A DNA stretch of 9,325 nucleotides. Source: Bacteroidales bacterium (GTDB taxonomy: Bacteria; Bacteroidota; Bacteroidia; Bacteroidales; VadinHA17). Shown here in pieces: positions 1 through 6,714 of the stretch. A model generated the notes under the pieces. That model was not told the DNA's origin and did no database searches. It saw only the letters and a list, made by a program, of their open reading frames with translations. The DNA is taken from the NCBI GenBank assembly GCA_003157055.1, contig PMIG01000145.1, positions 1 through 9,325 of the forward strand, read 5' to 3'. The position numbers were made by a program, and so were the translations under genes. Numbering within the stretch: the first letter of the stretch is position 1; every line of letters starts with the position of its first letter.

Positions 1-501
1 TTTGTACATGTATGTCCGGGCAATGATTGCCTGTGTCTTGAAATACTCAATATTTTTGCCAGAGCCGCCCTCAGCTTTAACTACTCCAGCAACATATGGT
101 TCAATATCGCAGATGTTAATGAGCAGAATGGTCTCTAGGTCAGGAATACACTGAAGATCACCTGAATAATGTTGCCTGGAAGGGGTCTTGCCGTTTACCC
201 GCAGCGTGAATAAATCGTTTCCGGTTTTACCTCTTAATATAACTGAATCACATTCAAATGCAGCCAGGTTCCCGGCTTTGATTACAAGCTTTTCGTTATA
301 TTCTGAAATCATTGCAAGTTCGCCAGCCTTAAGAATAATTGTATGCCCGGAATAAGTGTTTATTTCATACCGGCCAACAGATACCGAAAAAACTGCATAT
401 GACTGATCGTTCGAGGTAAAGAGTCGTATCCGTACCTGCCCGGTCAAAGCACAGGGTCCAATAATAATCGAAAGAACAATAAGGAAAAGTTTTTTTACCA
501 C
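1..501 (-). CDS. SpoIID/LytB-domain protein, secreted (3' end outside window)
   Basis: The 167 visible residues begin with a Sec-type signal peptide: VKK followed by a hydrophobic stretch to about residue 18, with probable cleavage near residues 20-22. Residues about 130-167 match the start of the SpoIID/LytB domain, with the pattern IEPYVAGVVKAE followed by FKTQAIIARTY. Glu144 sits where the family's catalytic glutamate is found. SpoIID of sporulating Firmicutes is a lytic transglycosylase that cleaves peptidoglycan stripped of stem peptides; non-sporulating Gram-negatives carry the domain in envelope proteins of less clear role. The start is GTG: the frame has a stop just upstream and no ATG, and a purine-rich GAGAGGAG lies 7 nt before the GTG. 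The gene follows lpxB by 17 nt in the same operon. The remainder of the domain lies beyond the left edge, so I cannot tell whether the gene is intact. The domain call is firm; the activity is inferred. Confidence 0.85.
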   Translation of the reverse strand, partial: MVKKLFLIVLSIIIGPCALTGQVRIRLFTSNDQSYAVFSVSVGRYEINTYSGHTIILKAGELAMISEYNEKLVIKAGNLAAFECDSVILRGKTGNDLFTLRVNGKTPSRQHYSGDLQCIPDLETILLINICDIEPYVAGVVKAEGGSGKNIEYFKTQAIIARTYMYK

Positions 502-508
502 AGAGCTA

Positions 509-516
509 CTCCTCTC
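509..516 (-). promoter_or_regulatory. Shine-Dalgarno-like site before the SpoIID-domain gene
   Basis: Read on the minus strand this is GAGAGGAG, ending 7 nt before the GTG codon at 501-499. It supports the GTG start. It is notable because the other starts in this window lack such a motif, as is usual in Bacteroidota. It lies between the lpxB stop and the next start, so it would let this gene be translated without coupling to lpxB. Confidence 0.55.
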
Positions 517-518
517 GT

Positions 519-1640
519 TTATTTACCAAGCACTTTCACCATATCTGCTGCTACTCTCGCGGAGGCACCTGCCGGCCCTAATCTCTGCTTCATCAAAACA
601 TAATCCGAAAGCATCTTCTCTCTCTTTCTTCCGCCCATAAGAACCGATCTAAGCTCTTCTGCAATGTTCCTTTTGTTAAGTGAATAACCGACAAGCTCTT
701 TAACCACTTCAGCATCCATTATAAGATTTACCAGTGAAATGAACTTCACCCTAATTAAGATCAAAGCAATAAGCATTGATAAAAAATCGGCTTTATAGCA
801 TACTACCTGTGGTGTATTCAGCAGAGCAGCCTCCAGGGTAGCGGTTCCGGAAGCGACAAGTGCGGCTTCGGAAATATGAAGTATCTCGTAGGTTTTCTCC
901 TTGATCAGTTTTATATTTTCATTGCCGATAATCCTGAAGTATAGTTCATCCGGAAGGTTTTTCACCCCGGCAAGAACGAACTGATAATCGGGAAAATTAC
1001 TTACAATCCTTACCATCTGAGGAAGAATGGATTCAACTTCATGCCTGCGGCTCCCGGCCAGGATGCCTATTATTGGTCTCCCGTCAAGAAGCATAACTTT
1101 TCGAAGTTCTTCTGATGAAGGCATCGATGATATTCTTCTCTCAGTTTCATCGACAAGCGGATTTCCCCTGTATTCAACCTCTATCTGGTGTTTTTTATAA
1201 AATGAGGTTTCGAATGGAAAGATGATGTACATCTTTTCAACATATTCTTTTATTTTCTCAACCCGTTTCTCTTTCCAGGCCCAGAATTTTGGAGAAATAT
1301 AATAGAATACCCTAAGGCCAGACTTCTTTGCATACTCAGCAATGCGAAGGTTGAACCCCGGATAATCGATCAGTATTACAACATCAGGGCTGAACTCCTT
1401 TATTTGCTGCTTGCACAATGAAAGATTACGAGCAATCGTCCTGAGGTTTTTCAGAACGACGACAAATCCCATGAAGGCTGTCTTTTTATAATGCATAAGA
1501 AGCTTTGCTCCCGCTGATTCCATCATGTCTCCACCCCAGCAAACAATATCAGCTACCTTGTCGGCAATTATCAGTTCCCTTACGAGGTTTGATCCGTGCA
1601 GGTCTCCTGACTGTTCACCCGCGATAATAAAATATTTCAT
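519..1640 (-). CDS. lpxB: Lipid-A-disaccharide synthase
   Basis: LpxB condenses UDP-2,3-diacylglucosamine with lipid X (2,3-diacylglucosamine-1-phosphate) to give the lipid A disaccharide, on the inner face of the inner membrane (GT19 family). The 373-residue product has the family's usual length. Visible motifs are GEQSGDLHG at residues 8-16, LIDYPGFN with Asp92 (equivalent of the proposed catalytic Asp), YYISPKFWAWK at 113-123, GNPLVDE at 159-165, LAGSRRHEV at 194-202 in the nucleotide-binding half, and ASGTATLEAAL at 263-273. A hydrophobic patch at about 284-305 is probably the membrane-association surface. I chose the ATG at 1640: the frame stays open for 59 more codons upstream, but those lie inside the 98-residue gene and look like shadow sequence, while the residues from MKYFIIAGE onward start exactly as LpxB proteins do. 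The start overlaps the upstream stop by 1 nt (TAATG). Confidence 0.97.
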   Translation of the reverse strand: MKYFIIAGEQSGDLHGSNLVRELIIADKVADIVCWGGDMMESAGAKLLMHYKKTAFMGFVVVLKNLRTIARNLSLCKQQIKEFSPDVVILIDYPGFNLRIAEYAKKSGLRVFYYISPKFWAWKEKRVEKIKEYVEKMYIIFPFETSFYKKHQIEVEYRGNPLVDETERRISSMPSSEELRKVMLLDGRPIIGILAGSRRHEVESILPQMVRIVSNFPDYQFVLAGVKNLPDELYFRIIGNENIKLIKEKTYEILHISEAALVASGTATLEAALLNTPQVVCYKADFLSMLIALILIRVKFISLVNLIMDAEVVKELVGYSLNKRNIAEELRSVLMGGRKREKMLSDYVLMKQRLGPAGASARVAADMVKVLGK

Positions 1641-1936
1641 TAAAGGAAATAGATAATAAATACGATTACGGCCCAGAAGATAGTTGCACCAAGAACGCCC
1701 TTTGATGACTTCAGCATATCGAAATGATTGAAAAACAGGAATATAAGTATATTGGGGAAGACGCAAAGCGTAATTACATGAGTTACAATACTTGCATCTG
1801 AAATTTTCCGAATCCATGTGTGCAGTGAAGGATGTCCCTTTGTAACCATGAAAGTAACAAGAGCTACCAGGAAAGGAAGAACAAAACCGGAAATCAGTCC
1901 AACCAGAACTTTGTCATATTTTTCAGTCAGTTTCAT
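1640..1936 (-). CDS. Small three-helix membrane protein of unknown function
   Basis: This 98-residue protein has three predicted membrane segments at about residues 10-31, 50-70 and 80-98, with short charged links (KGHPSLHTWIRK between helices 1 and 2; HFDMLKSSKG between 2 and 3). There is no signal peptide with a cleavage site and no recognisable enzymatic motif. It is a real gene and not a shadow: it starts by a 4-nt ATGA overlap with the surE stop and ends by a 1-nt TAATG overlap with lpxB, so both junctions suit translational coupling. From general knowledge, a small membrane protein of this kind is often found between surE and lpxB in Bacteroidota. The position suggests a role in the inner membrane linked to lipid A synthesis or transport, but that is inference from context. 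I do not recognise a named family. Confidence 0.88.
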   Translation of the reverse strand: MKLTEKYDKVLVGLISGFVLPFLVALVTFMVTKGHPSLHTWIRKISDASIVTHVITLCVFPNILIFLFFNHFDMLKSSKGVLGATIFWAVIVFIIYFL

Positions 1937-2715
1937 TTTTTGAATCGTTTTTTAAGTTCATCAAGGTACCAGTGGGCAGTCATATCGACAGTGACAGGAA
2001 CAAGCGACACGAAATTATTTGCAAGTGCCCACTCATCAGTATCGAGCGATTCGGGCTCATGGTTCTGGAAGATGCCAGTCAGCCAGTAATATGTCTTGCC
2101 CATCGGGTCTTTCCGCTTTTCAAATTCCTCCTTCCAGTTGCCTTTCGACTGCCGGCATACCATGATTCCTCTGATCTCATTTTTCTTAACAGCCGGAATA
2201 TTGACATTAAGGCAAATGCCATATGGAAGAGGTTCTTTAGCAAGGTTTTTCATTACTAATCTGATGTATTTTCTGCATACTGAAAAGTCGGCTGTCGGCA
2301 AAAAACTGTTAAGAGAAAAACCAACCGAACTTATCCCATAAAGGCAACCTTCAAGCGCGGCAGCCATTGTTCCTGAATATAAAACGCTTACTGAAGAATT
2401 TGATCCATGGTTAATTCCCGATGCAACAAAATCAGGTTTTCTTTCAAGAAGCTGATTTATGGCAATTTTAATGCTGTCAGTGGGAGTGCCGTTGCAGGTA
2501 TATATCCTGTGCTTTTCATTTTCCTCAAGAATCTTAATCCTGAGCGGTGTTTTGACTGTAAGGGCCTGCGACATTCCCGACTGGCTCTCAAGTGTTGAAA
2601 TGAGTACAACTTTCCCGAATTCTTCCATCACTTCAAGCAGTGTACGCAAACCCGCAGCATATAATCCATCATCGTTTGTAAGCAGGATCAGCTTGTCATC
2701 CTTTTCAATAACCAT
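1933..2715 (-). CDS. surE: 5'/3'-nucleotidase SurE
   Basis: SurE is a metal-dependent cytoplasmic phosphatase acting on nucleoside 5'- and 3'-monophosphates and, in some species, on short polyphosphate. The 260-residue product matches the family length. Visible motifs are LLTNDDG at residues 11-17 (metal ligands Asp15 and Asp16), ESQSGMS at 43-49 (Ser46 as a further ligand), CNGTPTDSIK at 74-83, SGINHGSN at 99-106 (Asn102 as ligand) and YSGTMAAALEG at 113-123. All expected active-site residues are present. It is the first gene of the minus-strand operon; its ATG lies about 13 nt after the predicted transcription start, so the leader would be very short and has no Shine-Dalgarno sequence. Its stop codon overlaps the next start by 4 nt. 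The link between a nucleotidase and lipid A synthesis is recurrent in this phylum but has no proven biochemical reason that I know of. Confidence 0.97.
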   Translation of the reverse strand: MVIEKDDKLILLTNDDGLYAAGLRTLLEVMEEFGKVVLISTLESQSGMSQALTVKTPLRIKILEENEKHRIYTCNGTPTDSIKIAINQLLERKPDFVASGINHGSNSSVSVLYSGTMAAALEGCLYGISSVGFSLNSFLPTADFSVCRKYIRLVMKNLAKEPLPYGICLNVNIPAVKKNEIRGIMVCRQSKGNWKEEFEKRKDPMGKTYYWLTGIFQNHEPESLDTDEWALANNFVSLVPVTVDMTAHWYLDELKKRFKK

Positions 2716-2725
2716 ATTTATAATG

Positions 2726-2737
2726 TTTGTTTACAAA
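2726..2737. repeat. Short inverted repeat at the surE transcription start
   Basis: TTTGT and ACAAA arms of 5 bp flank a 2-nt spacer. The element overlaps the candidate surE -7 box and start point, so it could be an operator half-site pair, but the arms are short and AT-rich and could arise by chance. Confidence 0.25.
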
Positions 2738-2741
2738 GATA
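2734..2741 (-). promoter_or_regulatory. Candidate -7 box of the surE operon promoter
   Basis: On the minus strand the sequence is TATCTTTG, matching the Bacteroidota -7 consensus TAnnTTTG. It would start transcription near 2728, about 13 nt before the surE ATG. I find no TTTG-type -33 box at the usual spacing, so the call rests on the -7 box and its position in the divergent gap. Confidence 0.5.
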
Positions 2742-2765
2742 GATATTTACCTTTCTTAAAATGCT

Positions 2766-2773
2766 TACTTTTG
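2766..2773 (+). promoter_or_regulatory. Candidate -7 box of the pheT operon promoter
   Basis: The plus strand reads TACTTTTG, matching TAnnTTTG. Transcription would begin near 2779, giving a leader of about 20 nt before the pheT ATG. No convincing -33 element is seen. A leader this short leaves no room for a T-box or phenylalanine attenuator between this promoter and pheT. Confidence 0.5.
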
Positions 2774-2798
2774 CCTTCAGTTAATTACTATTTGAAAA

Positions 2799-5252
2799 AT
2801 GAAGATTTCTTACAACTGGCTGAAGGATTATCTTAAAATTGACATTGAGCCTTCAAAACTTTCTGTTATTCTCACCGGGTTGGGACTTGAGGTTGAAGCA
2901 ATGGAAAAATGGGAATCCGTTAGAGGTGGACTGAAAGGTGTTGTGATTGGCGAAGTCCTTACCTGCTCAAAACATCCTGATGCCGATAAATTATCTATAA
3001 CTACGGTAAACACGGGTTCTGGAGAACCTCTGCATATTGTCTGCGGTGCTCCCAATGTTGCTGCCGGGCAGAAAGTACCTGTAGCTACAGTTGGAACAAT
3101 CCTTTACAAGGGGAACGAAACCCTCGAAATCAAGAAAGCAAAGATCAGGGGTGAATTGTCCGAGGGAATGATCTGTGCCGAGGATGAGCTTGGGCTCGGA
3201 ACCATGCATGAGGGAATAATGGTACTGGATAAAAATGCACAGCCCGGGACTCCGGCATCTGAATATTTTAAGATCATAAATGACAATATTTTTGAGATTG
3301 GACTCACTCCCAACAGGATTGATGGCGGGTCACATTTTGGAGTGGCACGCGACCTCGCAGCCTGGCTTAATGCCAGTGGGCAAGTTACCATCAGAGCTTC
3401 CCTTCCATCGCTTGCTGATTTCAGGCCTGACAATAACAGCAATCCATATCAGGTTGTAATTGAGAACCCCACCGATTGCCCCAGGTATACGGGAATTACA
3501 ATCAGCAATGTTACAATAGGCGAATCGCCGGACTGGCTTAAGAACAAGCTTAAAGCCGTAGGACTTAACCCGATCAACAATGTAGTCGATATTACGAACT
3601 TTGTTCAATACGAAGTTGGGCAGCCCCTTCACTCATTTGATGCCGACATGATAGAAGGCAAAAAAGTCATTATTAAAAACCTTCCGGACAAGTCAAAATT
3701 CATTACTCTCGATTCAGTCGAAAGAAGTCTCTCTTCAAGGGATCTTATGATATGTGATATAAAAGGCGGAATATGTATTGCGGGAGTCTTCGGCGGGATA
3801 AAATCGGGAATAAACAGCACAACCAGAAACATTTTCCTTGAGAGCGCATACTTTAACCCCGTCTCGATAAGAAAAACTTCAAAGCGGCATGGCCTTCAGA
3901 CTGATGCATCATTCAGGTTTGAACGTGGTGCAGATCCGGAGATAACCACCTGGGCGCTTAAAAGGGCTGCAATGCTCATCAGGGAATTAGCAGGTGGGCA
4001 AATATCATCGGAAATCGTTGATGTATATCCGAAAAAAATTGAAAGGCAGAAGATTTCTGTCAGTTATGGCAACATTGACAGGCTTATCGGCAAAAAGATC
4101 GACCACCAGTTAATTAAAAAGATACTCGGGTCGCTTGACATGATTTTACTTGAAGAATCAGGTGATAATATGATCCTTGAAATACCGCTTTACAGGGTCG
4201 ATGTTCAACGCGAAGCCGACGTTATTGAAGATTTGCTGAGGATTTACGGCTACAATAATGTGGAGATCGGCAACCATGTAAATTCAACACTTTATTTTGC
4301 TGAAAAACCCGATAAGGAGAAGGTTCTGAATATAATCGCCGACATGCTATCAGCCAACGGATATGCGGAAATAATGTGCAATTCATTGAATCCGGCATCA
4401 TTTTATGACAATGATGATTTCGAAAAGGATCAGATAGTGCTTCTTGCCAATCCCCTGAGTTCCGACCTTAATGCAATGAGACAATCATTGCTGTTCGGCG
4501 GACTCAGTTCAGTAGCCTGGAACATAAACAGACAGAATCCCGATCTGAGACTTTATGAATTCGGGAATAATTACTTCCTGAAAAAATCAAGGAATTCATT
4601 TCCCCGCGCAGAGGATTATCTTGAAAAGAAATCGCTCGATATCTTTATTACCGGGAACACAGTTAAGCAGCGGTGGAACAGCAAGATCAGCCTGTCAGAC
4701 TTCTTCAATATCAAATCAGCTGTAGAGATGGTTATGTCTCGCCTTGGAATTATTCCCGAGAATCTTTCCAGGGGCGAGAGCGATAGAAAATATTTATCTG
4801 AGTCTTTTACCTGGTCGTTTAATAATATTTCCGTTGCCACTGCCGGAAAGATATCAAAGTCATACCTGGCAAAATTCGATATCGGACAGGATGTCTATTA
4901 TGGCCATATTGAATGGGATTACCTTTTGAAGCTTATTAAAGAAAGTGCTGTCACTTATTCAGAGCTTCCAAAATATCCATGGGTTAGAAGAGATCTTGCG
5001 CTTCTCCTCGATAAGAGTGTTAAGTTCGAACAGATCAGGGAACTGGCATTCAGGACTGAAAGAAATATTCTTCATGACGTTGACCTGTTTGATGTTTACG
5101 AAAGCGAGAACCTTGGCAACAATAAAAAATCCTATGCAGTCAGCTTCATCCTGCTAGACAATCTCAAGACATTGACTGACAAAAGCATAGAAAAAACAAT
5201 GAACAGTCTTACAACTGCTCTCGAGAAAGAGCTTGGTGCAAAAATAAGATAA
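2799..5252 (+). CDS. pheT: Phenylalanine--tRNA ligase beta subunit
   Basis: PheT pairs with PheS as an (alpha-beta)2 enzyme that charges tRNA-Phe; the beta chain binds tRNA and edits misacylated Tyr-tRNA-Phe. At 817 residues it has the full bacterial length. Domains in order: N-terminal MKISYNWLKDYL; EMAP-like tRNA-binding domain at about 42-152 (SKHPDADKLSI, VCGAPN, AKIRGELSEGMICAEDELGLG); LTPNRIDGGSHFGVARDLAA at about 169-188; B3/B4 editing module at about 215-395 (NPINNVVDITNFV, FRFERGADP); B5 domain at about 415-485 (PLYRVDVQREADVIEDLLRIYGY); catalytic-like core at about 490-690; and a C-terminal FDX-ACB anticodon-binding domain at 720-817 (YPWVRRDLALL). No domain is missing. pheS is not in the window, so the two subunits are encoded apart or pheS lies elsewhere. 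The stop overlaps the next start by 1 nt (TAATG). Confidence 0.98.
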   Translation: MKISYNWLKDYLKIDIEPSKLSVILTGLGLEVEAMEKWESVRGGLKGVVIGEVLTCSKHPDADKLSITTVNTGSGEPLHIVCGAPNVAAGQKVPVATVGTILYKGNETLEIKKAKIRGELSEGMICAEDELGLGTMHEGIMVLDKNAQPGTPASEYFKIINDNIFEIGLTPNRIDGGSHFGVARDLAAWLNASGQVTIRASLPSLADFRPDNNSNPYQVVIENPTDCPRYTGITISNVTIGESPDWLKNKLKAVGLNPINNVVDITNFVQYEVGQPLHSFDADMIEGKKVIIKNLPDKSKFITLDSVERSLSSRDLMICDIKGGICIAGVFGGIKSGINSTTRNIFLESAYFNPVSIRKTSKRHGLQTDASFRFERGADPEITTWALKRAAMLIRELAGGQISSEIVDVYPKKIERQKISVSYGNIDRLIGKKIDHQLIKKILGSLDMILLEESGDNMILEIPLYRVDVQREADVIEDLLRIYGYNNVEIGNHVNSTLYFAEKPDKEKVLNIIADMLSANGYAEIMCNSLNPASFYDNDDFEKDQIVLLANPLSSDLNAMRQSLLFGGLSSVAWNINRQNPDLRLYEFGNNYFLKKSRNSFPRAEDYLEKKSLDIFITGNTVKQRWNSKISLSDFFNIKSAVEMVMSRLGIIPENLSRGESDRKYLSESFTWSFNNISVATAGKISKSYLAKFDIGQDVYYGHIEWDYLLKLIKESAVTYSELPKYPWVRRDLALLLDKSVKFEQIRELAFRTERNILHDVDLFDVYESENLGNNKKSYAVSFILLDNLKTLTDKSIEKTMNSLTTALEKELGAKIR

Positions 5253-5764
5253 TGAAAAGTAAAAGGGTTGAGCTGCTTAAGGGTGACATCACGACTTTGA
5301 AAGTCGATGCCATAGTAAATGCTGCAAATAGTTCCCTTCTAGGAGGAGGCGGTGTAGACGGGGCTATTCATATGGCAGCAGGACCCGACCTGTTAAACGA
5401 ATGCAGGGATCTGAACGGCTGTTCAACCGGCCAGGCAAAAATTACCCGGGGGTATAATCTTCAGGCCGGACATATAATACATACAGTCGGACCAGTATGG
5501 TATGGCGGTTATAAAGATGAGCCTGAACAACTTGCAGCATGCTATCAGGCAAGCCTTAAGCTGGCTAAAGAAAATAAACTAAAAACTATCGCCTTTCCCG
5601 GTATTTCGACCGGCATATACGGATTCCCAAAAGATCTGGCTGCAGTAATTGCCGTCAACGAAACAAAAAGATTTATAAGCAGGAATTCTTATCCTGAAAA
5701 AGTTATCTTCGTAGCATATGATGATGAGGGCTATGAGATATACAGAAAGCTCCTGAATCAATGA
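5252..5764 (+). CDS. Macrodomain protein, O-acetyl-ADP-ribose deacetylase type
   Basis: The 170-residue protein is a single macrodomain of the MacroD/YmdB class, which binds ADP-ribose and hydrolyses O-acetyl-ADP-ribose or removes mono-ADP-ribose from acidic residues. Visible motifs are GDIT at 11-14, VNAANSSLLGGGGVDGAIH at 22-40, GQAKITRGYNL at 60-70, IHTVGP at 76-81 and the phosphate-binding loop FPGISTGIYGFP at 115-126. Asn23, Asn26 and Asp36 align in spacing with the Asn, Asn and Asp used in catalysis by MacroD enzymes, so it should be active. No signal peptide is present, so it acts in the cytoplasm. It starts on the pheT stop (TAATG) and its TGA overlaps the next ATG by 4 nt, so it is in the middle of a tightly coupled operon. 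Why it travels with pheT is unknown; in most genomes such genes move between contexts. Confidence 0.95.
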   Translation: MKSKRVELLKGDITTLKVDAIVNAANSSLLGGGGVDGAIHMAAGPDLLNECRDLNGCSTGQAKITRGYNLQAGHIIHTVGPVWYGGYKDEPEQLAACYQASLKLAKENKLKTIAFPGISTGIYGFPKDLAAVIAVNETKRFISRNSYPEKVIFVAYDDEGYEIYRKLLNQ

Positions 5765-6639
5765 GAACCTTCTTAACAAGGATTAAAAACTACCTTTCAC
5801 TTGTAAGATTCGGCCATACTGTTTTTGCAATGCCGTTTGCCCTTATAGGCTTTTCGCTTGCGGTATCACGAAGCGAATACAGCTTCAGCCTTAGACTCTT
5901 CCTGTTAATAATACTCTGCATGATCTTCGCACGCAATGCGGCAATGGGATTTAACAGGATTGCCGATAACCGGTTCGATGCACTCAACCCAAGAACAAAG
6001 AACAGAGAGATACCACAGGGCATAATTAGCATACGGGCAGCTACAATATTTGTCATAATCAACGCATCCCTCTTTATTATTACAACCGCTTTTATAAATC
6101 ATCTGACCTTGTTCCTTTCTCCAGTCGCCCTTTTGATCATTCTGGGATACAGCTTCACCAAACGGTACACAGCTCTGTGCCACTTCATACTTGGCCTTGG
6201 ACTAAGCCTGGCTCCTATAGGAGCATATATTTCAGTAACCGGTTCATTTGCTGTTCTGCCTGTCATATATTCTTTTATTGTACTTACATGGTCAGGCGGC
6301 TTTGACATTATTTATGCATTGCCGGACAATGAATTTGACAGGAGTCAGGAATTAAAGTCGGTGCCTTCAGCATTAGGACTGAAAAGCTCACTGATAATCT
6401 CTATAATAGTTCACTTTGTCACATTTTGTCTTGTTGTAACAGCCGGATACCTGGGAAATGGAGGAATATTTTTCTGGAGTGGAGCACTGTTGTTCGCTTC
6501 ACTATTGATATACCAGCATGCTATTGTGAAACATGATGACCTCAGCAGGGTTAATCTTGCATTCGGTACTACCAATGGAATTGCAAGCCTAATTTTTGCC
6601 TTTTTTATTATACTGGATCTTTACCTTCGACACCATTGA
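5761..6639 (+). CDS. UbiA-family prenyltransferase, probably for menaquinone synthesis
   Basis: An integral membrane protein of 292 residues with about eight or nine hydrophobic segments. It carries both Asp-rich motifs of UbiA prenyltransferases, which bind the Mg-prenyl-diphosphate: NRIADNRFD at residues 65-73 (Asn65, Asp69, Asp73), followed by NPRTKNRE, and DIIYALPDNEFD at 182-193 (Asp182, Asp189, Asp193). The family attaches a polyprenyl chain to an aromatic ring. The motif wording and length fit the group annotated as putative 4-hydroxybenzoate polyprenyltransferase, which includes MqnP of the futalosine menaquinone route; an anaerobic-type Bacteroidota is more likely to make menaquinone than ubiquinone. 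The exact aromatic substrate cannot be read from the sequence. The ATG overlaps the macrodomain stop by 4 nt (ATGA). It is the last gene of the pheT operon; no hairpin-and-T terminator follows. Confidence 0.93.
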   Translation: MRTFLTRIKNYLSLVRFGHTVFAMPFALIGFSLAVSRSEYSFSLRLFLLIILCMIFARNAAMGFNRIADNRFDALNPRTKNREIPQGIISIRAATIFVIINASLFIITTAFINHLTLFLSPVALLIILGYSFTKRYTALCHFILGLGLSLAPIGAYISVTGSFAVLPVIYSFIVLTWSGGFDIIYALPDNEFDRSQELKSVPSALGLKSSLIISIIVHFVTFCLVVTAGYLGNGGIFFWSGALLFASLLIYQHAIVKHDDLSRVNLAFGTTNGIASLIFAFFIILDLYLRHH

Positions 6640-6714
6640 GAAGGAAATATTCAACATTATTTTATTGTCATTATTTATTTTTTTTGTTACTTGCCGCAAC
6701 CTAAAAAACCTGAT
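6640..6714. other. AT-rich gap between the prenyltransferase and GNAT-like genes
   Basis: These 75 bp contain a T-rich run at about 6676-6685 on the plus strand but no stem-loop before it, so it is not a convincing intrinsic terminator. A stretch ending in TTTG at 6683-6686 differs from the TAnnTTTG box at one position (TT in place of TA). It may hold a weak promoter for the next gene, or transcription may simply continue from the pheT operon. Confidence 0.3.

Noticed and set aside
712..1120. Possible divergence of LpxB motifs (LAGSR instead of LPGSR; Ala310 in the MDAEVVKEL segment)
   Set aside because: Small substitutions of this type are within normal variation for Bacteroidota LpxB and give no reason to suspect loss of function.
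1641..1817. A 59-codon upstream extension of lpxB starting at 1817
   Set aside because: It lies wholly within the 98-residue membrane protein gene in another frame, its residues do not look like LpxB, and the ATG at 1640 gives the canonical N-terminus.
2459..2836. A 125-codon plus-strand frame across surE and the divergent gap
   Set aside because: It is antisense to surE, which has full motif support, and it would run through both candidate promoters; its translation resembles no family.
3104..3442. Antisense frames within pheT, including one of 112 codons
   Set aside because: They lie opposite strongly conserved pheT domains and have low-complexity, Ser/Pro-rich translations typical of shadows.
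6640..6690. An intrinsic terminator after the prenyltransferase gene
   Set aside because: There is a T-run but no stable stem before it.
6691..6714. A TTG start at 6691 for the GNAT-like gene
   Set aside because: It adds eight residues without a ribosome-binding signal; the ATG at 6715 fits the family start better. It cannot be fully excluded.
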